NCBI GenBank assembly: GCA_002394605.1
Contig: DGUI01000043.1
Location: forward strand, 1-19,083
Length of the DNA: 19,083 nucleotides
Source: Mageeibacillus sp. UBA4314
Lineage (GTDB): Bacteria > Bacillota > Clostridia > Saccharofermentanales > Saccharofermentanaceae
Reading direction: 5' to 3'
The notes under the pieces are model-generated. The model saw only the letters and a program-made list of their open reading frames with translations, was not told where the DNA came from and made no database searches. The position numbers and the translations under genes were made by a program. Positions 1 through 7,978 of this stretch are shown here, piece by piece (positions within the stretch are counted from its first letter, which is position 1; each line of letters starts with the position of its first letter).

Positions 1-242
1 TCGGCACAGGCAAGACAGCTACAGATGAGCAGGCTGAGGAGGTCTGCAAGTTCATCCGTGGCGTTATCGCTGAGCTCTACTGCGAGAAGTGCGCTGAGGC
101 TATCACGATCCAGTATGGTGGTTCCTGCAACGCTAAGAATGCAGCAGGTCTCTTCGCTCAGCCTGACATCAACGGCGGTCTCGTCGGCGGTGCTTCACTG
201 AAGGCTGAAGATTTCTCCATCATCTGCAACGCAGGCGAGTAA
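1..242 (+). CDS. tpiA: Triose-phosphate isomerase, C-terminal part (5' end outside window)
   Basis: The enzyme interconverts dihydroxyacetone phosphate and glyceraldehyde 3-phosphate in cytosolic glycolysis. Only the last 79 residues are here; the reading frame enters at base 3 and stops with TAA at 240-242. Visible family signatures are GTGKTAT at the start of the fragment, then IQYGGSCNAKN (the phosphate-binding YGGS loop) and NGGLVGGASL near the end (the second phosphate-binding GG loop). The order and spacing match the TIM barrel C-terminus. A strong intrinsic terminator 35 bases downstream shows this is the last gene of its transcript, probably a glycolytic operon lying to the left. Identification is firm; the start and upstream neighbours cannot be seen. 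Confidence 0.95.
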   Translation, partial: GTGKTATDEQAEEVCKFIRGVIAELYCEKCAEAITIQYGGSCNAKNAAGLFAQPDINGGLVGGASLKAEDFSIICNAGE

Positions 243-276
243 GAGTCGATCTGATAACAACTTAATGTAAACAAGG

Positions 277-306
277 GAGCTGTCTCATCCGGGACAGCTC
301 TTTTAT
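277..306 (+). terminator. Intrinsic terminator after tpiA
   Basis: A perfect 8-bp stem, GAGCTGTC (277-284) with GACAGCTC (293-300), is followed by TTTTATT. It ends the tpiA transcript. The same AGCTGTC/GACAGCT stem core occurs in the terminators at 7758 and 17083. Confidence 0.9.
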
Positions 307-352
307 TAGCCCCAATATATACGGGATAATGACTGTTGAATACCGCATTCCG

Positions 353-361
353 TGATATAAT
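353..361 (+). promoter_or_regulatory. Candidate extended -10 promoter for the YugP-like gene
   Basis: TGATATAAT is a perfect TATAAT (356-361) with the TGn extension. No good -35 lies at 16-18 bases; TTGAAT at 336-341 is only 14 bases away. Transcription would begin near 368, giving a leader of about 20 bases before the ATG at 391. Confidence 0.55.
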
Positions 362-390
362 CTACGGAGAATAGAGCGGAGGATAGATAT

Positions 391-1086
391 ATGTTCTACA
401 TATTGATGATAGCGATCTTTGTTGTCAGCCTGGTGATCCAGGGGCGCCTTAAGAGCCTTGTATCCAAGTATTCGGACATTACCTGTGCGAGCGGCATCAC
501 ATCGAATGAAGCCGTTATGAGGATGCTCAATGAGAATGAGGTCAGCGGCATAGTCATCAAGCATACTGACGGTGACCTTACTGACAACTATAATTCCAGG
601 GAAGGTACTATCAACCTGTCCAATACGACTTACGGCAAGAACTCGATCGCTGCCGTAGCCATTGCCGCTCACGAGGCGGGACATGCATTGCAGGATGCGA
701 AAGAAATGGCTGCATATAAGGTAAGACAGCTCATCGCTCCCGCAGTCAATCTCTGTTCCACGCTTGGCATCTATGTGACGATCGCAGGTGTCGGGATCTC
801 CTATGCCGTTGAGAAGAATGTCTACGGATGGGGTTACAGGATCTCTACCATCGGAATAGTAATGTACAGTATCGCGGTCATCTTCTATGCCGTTACGCTG
901 TGGATCGAGAGAGATGCGAGCAAGCGCGGATGGCAGGCAATGCAGCAGTTCGGATGGGTGTCTGAAGACCAGCTCGCAGCAGCAAAGAAGCTGCTTTGGG
1001 CAGCAGGTGATACTTATGCCATTGCACTCGCAAGTTCAGCTCTTACTTTGATAAGGCTCCTGGCAATGCGTGACCGTAGGAGGTAG
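391..1086 (+). CDS. YugP-like membrane zinc metallopeptidase
   Basis: Predicted membrane-embedded, zinc-dependent peptidase of the neutral zinc metallopeptidase 2 (YugP) family; the physiological substrate is not known. The 231-residue length fits the family. A hydrophobic N-terminal segment spans residues 1-17, the zinc-binding HEAGH lies at 94-98 inside AAVAIAAHEAGHALQ, and two to three further hydrophobic segments follow (about 115-140, 150-172 and near the C-terminus). The two His bind zinc and the Glu is the catalytic base in this class. The start is ATG 391, with GGAGG at 378-382 eight bases upstream. The next gene begins just after the stop and its ribosome site lies inside the end of this gene, so the two are very likely co-transcribed. 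Confidence 0.9.
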   Translation: MFYILMIAIFVVSLVIQGRLKSLVSKYSDITCASGITSNEAVMRMLNENEVSGIVIKHTDGDLTDNYNSREGTINLSNTTYGKNSIAAVAIAAHEAGHALQDAKEMAAYKVRQLIAPAVNLCSTLGIYVTIAGVGISYAVEKNVYGWGYRISTIGIVMYSIAVIFYAVTLWIERDASKRGWQAMQQFGWVSEDQLAAAKKLLWAAGDTYAIALASSALTLIRLLAMRDRRR

Positions 1087-1093
1087 CCCCTGT

Positions 1094-2035
1094 ATGAACA
1101 GAGAAGACATAGTTTTCGATGCCGCGATCGGCGGCGGCAACAAGATCCGGGGTTATTTCTATCCGTCAGACAACGCGGATATCAAGGGTGTCATCCAGAT
1201 CTGCCATGGAATGGCTGAGGGCATTCACCGCTATGAGGAGATGATAGAAGTCCTTAACTCCAGGGGCTGGCATGTTTGCGGCATGGATATGCTTGGACAC
1301 GGCGGCACTTATGAACTCAATAAGGATAATGATATGCCGAAGGGGTATTTCGGTGAGGGCAAATTTGCCATTATCAAGACTCTTGCGGATATCATGAAGA
1401 TGCATGAGGAGGCTGTGAAGAGATTCGGGGAAGACTTAAAATATGTTCTTTTTGGCCATTCCATGGGATCTTTTGTTGCCAGGGCCATATTTTCCACTCC
1501 GCAATACAGCAGCAGTTTTGATGCGTATCTGATCGCTTCGACTGCCGGTCCGAACGGTGCGTTGTCTTTTGCAAAGGCACTGTCTTCGATGAAGGGCAAG
1601 AAGAAGGAGGGCAAGTTCATCAGTGCACTTGCTTTCGGAGGGTATAACAAGAAGGTAAAGAACAAGAGGACTGTCTATGACTGGATCTCAACTGATGATA
1701 AGGAAGTCGACAGGTATATAGCTGATCCAATGTGCGGATTTGCTTTTACGAACAAGGGCTTCTATGACATGTTTACATTGATGGAGTTCATCCAGAGTGA
1801 CAGGGCATATGACAATCTTCCAGATAAGCCCGTCATGTTCACATATGGTGAGGAAGATCCGGTGGGAAGCTACGGCAATGGTGTCAGGAAAGTCATCAGG
1901 AGGATGGAGGACAAGGGACTTAAGGTCGAGTCCAGATCATACGGCCCGTTCCGTCATGAGATACAGAACGAGCCGGTCAGATCGGAATTCTTCGATGATG
2001 TGGATGATTTCTTTACTAAGGCCGTATCATCCTAA
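1094..2035 (+). CDS. Alpha/beta hydrolase, monoacylglycerol lipase/lysophospholipase type
   Basis: Predicted cytosolic serine esterase of the Hydrolase_4 group, whose known members cleave acyl esters of glycerol or lysophospholipids; the real substrate is unknown. In the 313-residue protein the nucleophile elbow GHSMG is at 121-125 (Ser123), the acid is probably Asp255 in EEDPVG, and the base His288 in FRHEIQNE. An early ICHGMAEG supplies the oxyanion-hole HG motif. An upstream in-frame ATG exists at 1070, but AGGAGG at 1078-1083 sits 10 bases before ATG 1094, so I prefer 1094. No signal peptide is visible. It starts 7 bases after the YugP-like gene, and its last 9 bases overlap the end of the GH31 gene on the other strand. 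Confidence 0.85.
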   Translation: MNREDIVFDAAIGGGNKIRGYFYPSDNADIKGVIQICHGMAEGIHRYEEMIEVLNSRGWHVCGMDMLGHGGTYELNKDNDMPKGYFGEGKFAIIKTLADIMKMHEEAVKRFGEDLKYVLFGHSMGSFVARAIFSTPQYSSSFDAYLIASTAGPNGALSFAKALSSMKGKKKEGKFISALAFGGYNKKVKNKRTVYDWISTDDKEVDRYIADPMCGFAFTNKGFYDMFTLMEFIQSDRAYDNLPDKPVMFTYGEEDPVGSYGNGVRKVIRRMEDKGLKVESRSYGPFRHEIQNEPVRSEFFDDVDDFFTKAVSS

Positions 2036-4237
2036 AGTTATTATCAGTTCATTCGAGCTGAATTCTATTGTCGTGCCATACTGATCGTTCTCGGGGAATC
2101 CTTCTGATACTCCGACGACGTTTGTGATGCCGTTGAGAACGAGTTTCTTGGAAGCTCTTCCGAATCCTTCTGTCTTTACGGTTATGCGGTCTTCCGCCTT
2201 AAGGACATTTACGACTCCGGACAGTGACTTGTTCTGTCCAAGAACTTCAGCAGCCGCCACATTGCCTTCTGACAGTTCGAAACAGGAGAATACCACTGTC
2301 TCGCCTGCATGTGAAGGAATGATCGAATTAGGTCTTACATAGACTGGCAGTTCGCTTATCTCGACCTTGCGCGATACGATCCTCGGACCGGAGATCTTCT
2401 CCCTCGTTATGTAGTTGGTCCAGGTGCCTGCCGGAACATAGAAGCTGACATTGCCTGCCGTGGAATATACGGGACATACCATAACAGCTGATCCGAGCAT
2501 GAACTGCGTAGGGCACTTCTGTGCAAGGCGGTCCGTAGGAAATTCAACACTCATGGGCCTTGCGACGGGCATTCCGAAATTAGCCGATTCGATGCAGCAA
2601 GATTCGACATAAGACAAGAGTCCCGATCTCACATCCAGCATCTTCTTGAGGTTCTCGAGCATCGCCGCATCCTTGCAGAAAGGAACGGGGAGCCTGTAGT
2701 GAGGCATTATCATGGCTGCCTGCGTCCATCTCGTGTAGAGCGTGGGGGAAGCAGATGCGATGGAAGGGATATCCATGTTGATTATGCCGTAACCCGTCAT
2801 GCCGTACGAGATCGCATTGTTGACAGCGCATGCAAGACTGCTGTAGCTTGCCGTGTTCTTGTTCATGTAGATGTTGCGGTAGGGAGCTACCGTATCGCCT
2901 GCGCCTGTGCTGTTCCTGATGACTGAACTGTTGCCGGAACCTACGCACCTTACGGAGCAGTCAGTAACGATATTGTTGAAGGCAACCGCGAAATTATTAT
3001 AGTAAGAAGCTGTCATTCCTTCAGTGTAGAGGAGCTCATACTTGAAGTCAGCTTCAACCATGTCGATGCCGAGCTGAAGTACGGAATCAAACTTAAGACC
3101 GAGCCAGTTCCTGGCAGGCTGTGACAACACGTCGATGATGCCCATCGTACCATTCTCGTATTCTGTCAGAACGGGTTCACCCTTACTGTTCTTGACCAGG
3201 TAATCATTGTCGACGCATTCTGCAAATTCAGGTACCGCGTCAGAGATGTAAGGTGAGAGCGATATGCCGATCCTGATACCGAGATCGTGGATCTTTCGGA
3301 TGAACTTCGCAGGATCCGGGAATCTTGCAGGATCCCAAGAGAAGCCTGTCTTGATGGTCTTGGGAAGGTATCCGTGACCGAGCCAGATCTCCGAGATCGT
3401 GATGCCGTATTCGTGAGCCTGATTAAGATCTGACAGGATGCTCTGCTCGTCGTAATCGTAATTGCCGGCATAGTTGAGAGATAAGCCGTCGCATAAGTTC
3501 AGGTTGATGTTCTCTCTGCCGAGAAGCTGGGTATATGCTGCGATAACATCAGAAGGAGTGCCGCCGGCGATCACATAGAACTCGATCGTCTCGCCCTCAT
3601 TAGAGAACGTGACCGCGCCGTTCTGCGATGCAAAATCGAACTTCACAAGTCCCGTAGTGTTGACAAAGATACCGTATCCGCGTGACGAAACATAGAACGG
3701 GATCTTATTGAACGCAGCGCTCTCGCTCATGTTATCAGTCTCTTCCTTGCGTCCGATGAGATCCGTTACACCGCTTCCGCCGAGACCGTAGCATGATTCA
3801 CCCGGAGTGATGTCAAAACATGCGCCTGTGTATTCTGCAGGTCTTCTTGTATTGAAGAATGAATTGATCGAAGTTGCCGTTATCGCATTGCCGCAATAGC
3901 TGAATACGATCCTGAAAGCACCGGCCCTCTGGATCCTGGCCTCGAGCATTCCTGCCTTGAAGAGAAGAGCATCTTCGTCCTCTTCGGCAGCTCCTGCTGC
4001 AGAAGGTCTTGCATTAACAACGGCTGTCTCATCCTTGCCCGTGTACCTTACGCAGGCATTGATCTTGATGATGCCTGACTGCGGGGAAGAGAGGGTAACC
4101 TTCATCCTTCCGTAATTACGTCCGTTGTCCGTAAGGGGTGTCTCTGCAAATTCGGTCATGTTGAGACCTAATGCAAGAGTGTTTTCAGTTATCGTGTAAT
4201 CTCTGAGACTTCCGGCATATTTTGTAAGACTGTACAT
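2027..4237 (-). CDS. Glycoside hydrolase family 31, divergent YicI-like
   Basis: GH31 enzymes are retaining alpha-glycosidases such as alpha-xylosidases and alpha-glucosidases. The 736-residue protein has the family layout: N-terminal beta-sandwich, GESCYGLGGSG at about 146-156, IPFYVSSRGYGIFVN at 179-193, a TIM barrel from about 250, and C-terminal beta domains with SELPVYVRPNSIIP near 630. It aligns best in my memory with E. coli YicI. The nucleophile is probably Asp397 in EADFKYE and the acid/base Asp448 in TGAGDT. Several residues that grip the sugar in YicI are changed (see findings), so substrate is open. There is no signal peptide. An ATG at 4258 is in frame, but a GGAGGTG site lies 5 bases before the ATG at 4237, so I chose that. 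It is divergent from the next gene. Confidence 0.88.
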   Translation of the reverse strand: MYSLTKYAGSLRDYTITENTLALGLNMTEFAETPLTDNGRNYGRMKVTLSSPQSGIIKINACVRYTGKDETAVVNARPSAAGAAEEDEDALLFKAGMLEARIQRAGAFRIVFSYCGNAITATSINSFFNTRRPAEYTGACFDITPGESCYGLGGSGVTDLIGRKEETDNMSESAAFNKIPFYVSSRGYGIFVNTTGLVKFDFASQNGAVTFSNEGETIEFYVIAGGTPSDVIAAYTQLLGRENINLNLCDGLSLNYAGNYDYDEQSILSDLNQAHEYGITISEIWLGHGYLPKTIKTGFSWDPARFPDPAKFIRKIHDLGIRIGISLSPYISDAVPEFAECVDNDYLVKNSKGEPVLTEYENGTMGIIDVLSQPARNWLGLKFDSVLQLGIDMVEADFKYELLYTEGMTASYYNNFAVAFNNIVTDCSVRCVGSGNSSVIRNSTGAGDTVAPYRNIYMNKNTASYSSLACAVNNAISYGMTGYGIINMDIPSIASASPTLYTRWTQAAMIMPHYRLPVPFCKDAAMLENLKKMLDVRSGLLSYVESCCIESANFGMPVARPMSVEFPTDRLAQKCPTQFMLGSAVMVCPVYSTAGNVSFYVPAGTWTNYITREKISGPRIVSRKVEISELPVYVRPNSIIPSHAGETVVFSCFELSEGNVAAAEVLGQNKSLSGVVNVLKAEDRITVKTEGFGRASKKLVLNGITNVVGVSEGFPENDQYGTTIEFSSNELIITLG

Positions 4238-4278
4238 GTTCACCTCCGAGTTGGTCATGTTAGTGACAAATTACTTTT

Positions 4279-4312
4279 ATTATAACCAATTTATGTTCCT
4301 GTGAGTTATAAT
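4279..4312. promoter_or_regulatory. Divergent -10 elements between GH31 and the Fe-ADH-like gene
   Basis: The 100-base gap between the two divergent starts is AT-rich. It holds a minus-strand TATAAT (complement of 4279-4284), suitable for the GH31 gene, and a plus-strand TATAAT (4307-4312) 25 bases before the GTG at 4338. Neither has a convincing -35 at the usual distance, so the call rests on the -10 boxes and position. Confidence 0.4.
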
Positions 4313-4337
4313 TTAGAAAAATGAGGAAGGTGCACCA

Positions 4338-5510
4338 GTGTCCGGCAGATTGACTTTCATCAAGAGTACCGAACGTGACGGTATCACTCCGCAGACCCTT
4401 TATATCGAGGAGGGAGCTGCAGGTGATATTGCGGATGTCCTCAAGGAGCGCGGTTCCAAAAGGGTGCTGATACTGTCCAACAAGAACACTTTCGAGTACC
4501 GCGCTGTAGACAGGATAATCGACAGGTATAACGAAGCCGGATTACGCACATTCAAGTATCAGAGAAGGATCGATGTTGCTGACAGCAGGGACATTGAAGG
4601 CGGTCTTGCGACTTACAAGGAATACAACTGTGATACGATCGTTGTCATCGGCAACAGGTATGACATATCTGTGGGCAAGATGGTCGCAGTCTCTGCAACT
4701 AACCCCGGCAAGCCTGCTTCTTTCGCAGGGATAGGCAATGTAAAGTTTGATATCAAGACACTCGTAGCCATCAAGATAGACGGCACTCCTGCCGCATCAA
4801 CGCCAGAGTGTTCATTCTATAACCAGGAGACAGACACCTGGATCACGTGTTTCAGCCAGATCATGCTGCCTCATATCGTAGTCATCGATTCTGAGCTCAT
4901 GATGCGTAATAACGTGGAGCTAATAAGGTTCTCCGCGCTTAACAGCCTTTGCGTCGCTATCGAGGCATACCTGTCACCTCTGACAGCTGCCAATCCCGAA
5001 TACAAGGCAAATGCTGCCGTTGCGATCTACAAGATCTTCGGCAAGCTGGACAGCCTGGCAGCCGATAAGCTCGACGGATACCTTCAGACAAGGGTATCCA
5101 TGGGCGGTTTCTACGCCGGCCTTGCAGCCACCAAGCTCGGGTTCGGGTATTCCTACTTCATCATGCACAAGATGCAGGAGATGTTCGGATGCAATTACGG
5201 GACGGGGATGGGAAGGATCCTTGTTGCAGTGCTGAGGGAACTTCTGGAGTTTTCTACCGAACAGATGGCTGCACTGTCACGGTCGCAGCAGTTCTGCACA
5301 TCGTCGCTCGATAATCTCAGCGCTGCACAGTCTTTCATCGAGTCCGTTTACGATATCTACCGCAAGAACATGCCTGATCCGAGTCTCCCCGTAATGACTC
5401 CCGCAGACTGCAGGAAGATAGCTGAAGATACAAGAAGATCACTGGCCGATATGGGTTTTGAACCCCGTATATCCGTTGAGCGTCTCGAAATGATGCTCCG
5501 GAACATGTAG
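4338..5510 (+). CDS. Iron-alcohol-dehydrogenase-like protein lacking metal ligands
   Basis: The 390-residue protein has the length and order of the iron-containing alcohol dehydrogenase/dehydroquinate-synthase-like fold: an N-terminal nucleotide-binding half with CDTIVVIGNRYDISVGKM at 98-115 and ATNPG at 120-124, then an all-helical half with LCVAIEAYLSPLT at 204-216. In FucO-type enzymes four residues bind the metal; by my alignment they are Asn202, Val206, Tyr273 and Tyr287 here. The NAD-binding GGGS is replaced by GNRY. Redox catalysis by the usual route is therefore unlikely, and its function is unknown. The GTG start at 4338 follows an AGGAAGG ribosome site. The CCA-adding enzyme starts 8 bases after its stop, so they form an operon. 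Confidence 0.75.
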   Translation: MSGRLTFIKSTERDGITPQTLYIEEGAAGDIADVLKERGSKRVLILSNKNTFEYRAVDRIIDRYNEAGLRTFKYQRRIDVADSRDIEGGLATYKEYNCDTIVVIGNRYDISVGKMVAVSATNPGKPASFAGIGNVKFDIKTLVAIKIDGTPAASTPECSFYNQETDTWITCFSQIMLPHIVVIDSELMMRNNVELIRFSALNSLCVAIEAYLSPLTAANPEYKANAAVAIYKIFGKLDSLAADKLDGYLQTRVSMGGFYAGLAATKLGFGYSYFIMHKMQEMFGCNYGTGMGRILVAVLRELLEFSTEQMAALSRSQQFCTSSLDNLSAAQSFIESVYDIYRKNMPDPSLPVMTPADCRKIAEDTRRSLADMGFEPRISVERLEMMLRNM

Positions 5511-5518
5511 CTTTCACG

Positions 5519-6892
5519 ATGCCCGGTTACAAAGACAAGATCCCGTATTACTGCAAGAGAGCGCTTGCATTGCTTAATGATGCCGGCTTCGAAGCCTATG
5601 TTGTCGGAGGTGCCGTAAGAGACCTTGTCATGGGCAAACAGCCCCACGATTTCGATGTCACTACGTCCGCAACGCCGGACGAGGTCATTACCGTTATGGA
5701 GAAGGCCGGTGTCAGGTGCATACCAACGGGGATCAGGCACGGGACGGTCACGGTACTGACCGGAAACGGTAACGTGTCTGAACAGGTAGAGATAACGACT
5801 TTCCGGGTGGACGGATCCTATACCGACATGCGCCATCCCGATAGTGTCGGCTTCACGCGCAGCATAGAAGAAGATGTGAGAAGGCGTGATTTTACCATCA
5901 ATTCCATGTACCTGGACCGTGAAGGCAATATCACGGATATCACAGGCGGAACGGAAGATATCAGGACCGGGCTGATCAGAACGGTAGGTGACGGCAACAG
6001 GCGTTTTACTGAAGATGCCCTTAGGATAATGAGGGGACTCAGGCTCGCCGCACAGACAGGATTTGACATCGAGCAGGATACGATGAAAGCGATGGCGGAT
6101 AATGCCGCCCTGCTCGGCAATATTGCCGGCGAACGCATCGCGGCCGAACTTGACCGTCTCGTGACAGCTCCCTATGCATCTAAGATCATCAGTAGTTCTG
6201 TACCGGTGCTCAAAGTGATAATACCTGAACTGGAAGAGTGTCAGGGATTCGACCAGAAGTCCCGCTTTCACGACAGGGACGTACTTGAACACACGCTTGC
6301 GGTCCTTGACGGCATTCCTGCAGATGACAGCGGCAGCAGGGATACTTCCCTTGCTCTCGCGGCATTGCTGCATGACATCGCCAAGCCCCGGTGCTTCTAT
6401 CTGGATTCCCGTGGCATAGGCCATATGAAAGGTCATCCTGCAGTCAGCGCAGGCATTGCAGACAGGCTCCTTGTATCACTTCACTATTCCAAGGCGGTTC
6501 ATGATGAAGTAGTAAGGCTTATCGCTTACCATGATTACTACATACCGCCCGCAGTAAGCTCCGTCCACAGGTACCTGTGCAATTGCGGACCGGGATTCTT
6601 CCGTAAACTTGTTATCCTCCAAAGAGCTGATATCATGGCGCATTCAGCGGCAGGCCGGGACAGGCTGGAAAGGCTTGATGAGATAATAAGAACTGCAGAT
6701 GAACTGGATGCCAGAGGTGCAATCTACCGTGTCCCTGACCTCAGGATAAGCGGAAAAGACATCATAGATCTTGGCGTTGCGCCCGGAGCGGGAGTGGGGA
6801 AGATCCTGGACAGGCTTTTCGATGAGTATGTGGAAGGGAGACTTCAAAACGACAGGGAAGCGCTTATCAGACGTGCCACAGAGCTTTCATAA
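5519..6892 (+). CDS. cca: CCA-adding enzyme (class II tRNA nucleotidyltransferase) with HD domain
   Basis: This enzyme adds or repairs the 3'-CCA end of tRNAs using CTP and ATP, without a nucleic acid template. The 457 residues show the class II head domain with GGAVRD at 30-35, the metal-binding pair Asp44 and Asp46 in HDFDVTTS, TGIRHGTVTVL at 70-80, EEDVRRRDFTINSM at 117-130 and RRFTEDALRIMRGLRLA at 161-177. A C-terminal HD phosphohydrolase domain follows, with His251/His258, LLHDIAKP around His285-Asp286, and His306. Such a domain occurs in several bacterial CCA enzymes. The ATG at 5519 lies 8 bases after the previous stop and has no clear ribosome site, suggesting translational coupling. 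A long opposite-strand reading frame here is a shadow. Confidence 0.93.
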   Translation: MPGYKDKIPYYCKRALALLNDAGFEAYVVGGAVRDLVMGKQPHDFDVTTSATPDEVITVMEKAGVRCIPTGIRHGTVTVLTGNGNVSEQVEITTFRVDGSYTDMRHPDSVGFTRSIEEDVRRRDFTINSMYLDREGNITDITGGTEDIRTGLIRTVGDGNRRFTEDALRIMRGLRLAAQTGFDIEQDTMKAMADNAALLGNIAGERIAAELDRLVTAPYASKIISSSVPVLKVIIPELEECQGFDQKSRFHDRDVLEHTLAVLDGIPADDSGSRDTSLALAALLHDIAKPRCFYLDSRGIGHMKGHPAVSAGIADRLLVSLHYSKAVHDEVVRLIAYHDYYIPPAVSSVHRYLCNCGPGFFRKLVILQRADIMAHSAAGRDRLERLDEIIRTADELDARGAIYRVPDLRISGKDIIDLGVAPGAGVGKILDRLFDEYVEGRLQNDREALIRRATELS

Positions 6893-6939
6893 TTTATATT
6901 CTGTTCATAAAAATGTGACAAAATTGTGAAAGATATACA

Positions 6940-6969
6940 TTGATTAATGCCGATAAAAGAAATTATAAT
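6940..6969 (+). promoter_or_regulatory. Promoter for the pilin-like gene
   Basis: TTGATT (6940-6945) and a perfect TATAAT (6964-6969) are 18 bases apart in AT-rich DNA between cca and the pilin-like gene. Initiation near 6976 would leave a leader of about 24 bases that contains the ribosome site. Two TGTGA motifs lie just upstream (about 6914-6929), possibly regulatory. Confidence 0.6.
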
Positions 6970-6999
6970 TAAATATATTATACGTGCGAGGTGATCATC

Positions 7000-7728
7000 A
7001 TGAGACGTATCAAGACGAATAAACGGGGTTTTACCCTCACCGAGATTATTCTCGTTATAGCTATAATCGTGATCCTGACAGCTGCACTTGCAGCAGGTAT
7101 CGCGATCGACCTTAACAGGTATAAGCAGTATCTCGCCGACCTTAATACTACAGGCGGCGGTAATTGGGAAGGCGCAGCAAGAGGCCGTGTTGCCGGTATG
7201 TTCGGCACATTGGATCCGGCGCCTGAGTATAATGGCGAACCTACACCTTTGCCGACTGCTGACGCTACAGAGGAAGCAGAAGAGACAGAAGAAGCTGAGG
7301 AGACTGAAGTTCCTGCACCTCCTACGGAGAAGCCGGGAGATCCCACTGAAGCACCTCCGACAGAGAAGCCCACACAGGCTCCACCTACGGTTAAGCCGGC
7401 AGATCCTACACAGAAGCCTTCAGGCGGCGGAGGAGTAACGGTTGGAAATGTTTCAGCACCTAATACTGTAACTTCGGGCAAGGGTGTTTATTCTATTGGG
7501 GGATCAAGCAGTTCTCCTACTGTAAAAGTTGGAAACGACCAGTGGAATACAGCTTCATTTACGATCACGGGCAACCCCGGTAACTATACGCTTACTTTCA
7601 CAAATGAAGGTAACAGGTACATCGTAGATCAGAATGTATTTAAGGATCTTTGGAAGAATCAGCCTTACAAATTGAATTCCGAACAGATCAATTATCTCAA
7701 AAACACATACGGTGTTACTCTTAAATAG
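7000..7728 (+). CDS. Type IV pilin-like secreted protein with Pro/Thr-rich linker
   Basis: The N-terminus is a class III (prepilin) signal: basic leader MRRIKTNKRG, cleavage expected after Gly10, then FTLTE with Glu at mature position 5, and a hydrophobic helix to about residue 36. This is the substrate pattern of a PilD-type peptidase. The 242-residue protein continues with about 40 residues of pilin-like stalk, an acidic Glu/Thr run at 90-103, a Pro/Thr/Lys linker at 104-140 built from PTEKP-like units, a Gly stretch, and a small beta-rich C-terminal domain (about 147-242) that I do not recognise. GTG 6991 is in frame, but GAGGTGATC (6988-6996) pairs with 16S rRNA and places the start at ATG 7000. 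No other pilus genes are near. Confidence 0.82.
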   Translation: MRRIKTNKRGFTLTEIILVIAIIVILTAALAAGIAIDLNRYKQYLADLNTTGGGNWEGAARGRVAGMFGTLDPAPEYNGEPTPLPTADATEEAEETEEAEETEVPAPPTEKPGDPTEAPPTEKPTQAPPTVKPADPTQKPSGGGGVTVGNVSAPNTVTSGKGVYSIGGSSSSPTVKVGNDQWNTASFTITGNPGNYTLTFTNEGNRYIVDQNVFKDLWKNQPYKLNSEQINYLKNTYGVTLK

Positions 7729-7757
7729 TATTTGGTAAGATCAGTCTTCAACATAAA

Positions 7758-7800
7758 GAGCTGTCCCGTTGCTGATATCGGGACAGCTCCTTTTCTTTTT
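7758..7800 (+). terminator. Intrinsic terminator after the pilin-like gene
   Basis: A perfect 11-bp stem, GAGCTGTCCCG (7758-7768) with CGGGACAGCTC (7779-7789), is followed by CTTTTCTTTTT. Its last bases overlap the -35 of the SRP RNA promoter, so the pilin unit and the SRP unit are separate. Confidence 0.93.
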
Positions 7801-7827
7801 GCCACATCCTGCAATCAATGGTATAAT
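7799..7827 (+). promoter_or_regulatory. Promoter of the SRP RNA (and probably dnaX)
   Basis: TTGCCA (7799-7804) and TATAAT (7822-7827) are separated by exactly 17 bases. The expected start at 7834-7835 coincides with the first base of the SRP RNA closing helix, so promoter and RNA support each other. Confidence 0.85.
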
Positions 7828-7834
7828 ACATTAG

Positions 7835-7978
7835 CTCATCCCATCTGATCTGCAGTCGGTTCGGGTCTCGTGCAAGGCAGTGTTGTGAACCCTGTCAGGT
7901 CCGGAAGGAAGCAGCAGTAAGCAGATTTCTGTTTGTGCCGCGAGGGTGCCTGTCCGACTGTAGTTCAGATGGGATGAG
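7835..7978 (+). ncRNA. ffs: Signal recognition particle RNA, small bacterial type
   Basis: This RNA binds Ffh and guides ribosomes translating membrane and secreted proteins to the membrane. The Ffh-binding helix 8 is unmistakable: GTCAGGTCCGGAAGGAAGC with the GGAA tetraloop at about 7898-7916, flanked by GGTTC before and TGTGCCGCGAGG after, as in E. coli 4.5S RNA. The ends pair perfectly over 14 bp, CTCATCCCATCTGA (7835-7848) with TCAGATGGGATGAG (7965-7978), and the helix continues inward, giving about 144 nucleotides. There is no Alu domain (helices 1-4), unlike the roughly 270-nucleotide RNA of Bacillus. A T6 run at 7983-7988 follows the closing helix. The location directly before dnaX matches Bacillus. 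Confidence 0.95.

Noticed and set aside
5357..6436. A 359-codon open frame on the minus strand.
   Set aside because: It lies opposite cca, whose motifs and codon pattern are unmistakable; the translated product has no recognisable domain and begins inside cca.
6978..7481. A Gly/Val/Ser-rich 167-codon frame on the minus strand.
   Set aside because: It mirrors the Pro/Thr linker of the pilin-like gene; the low complexity is a by-product of the repeat on the other strand.
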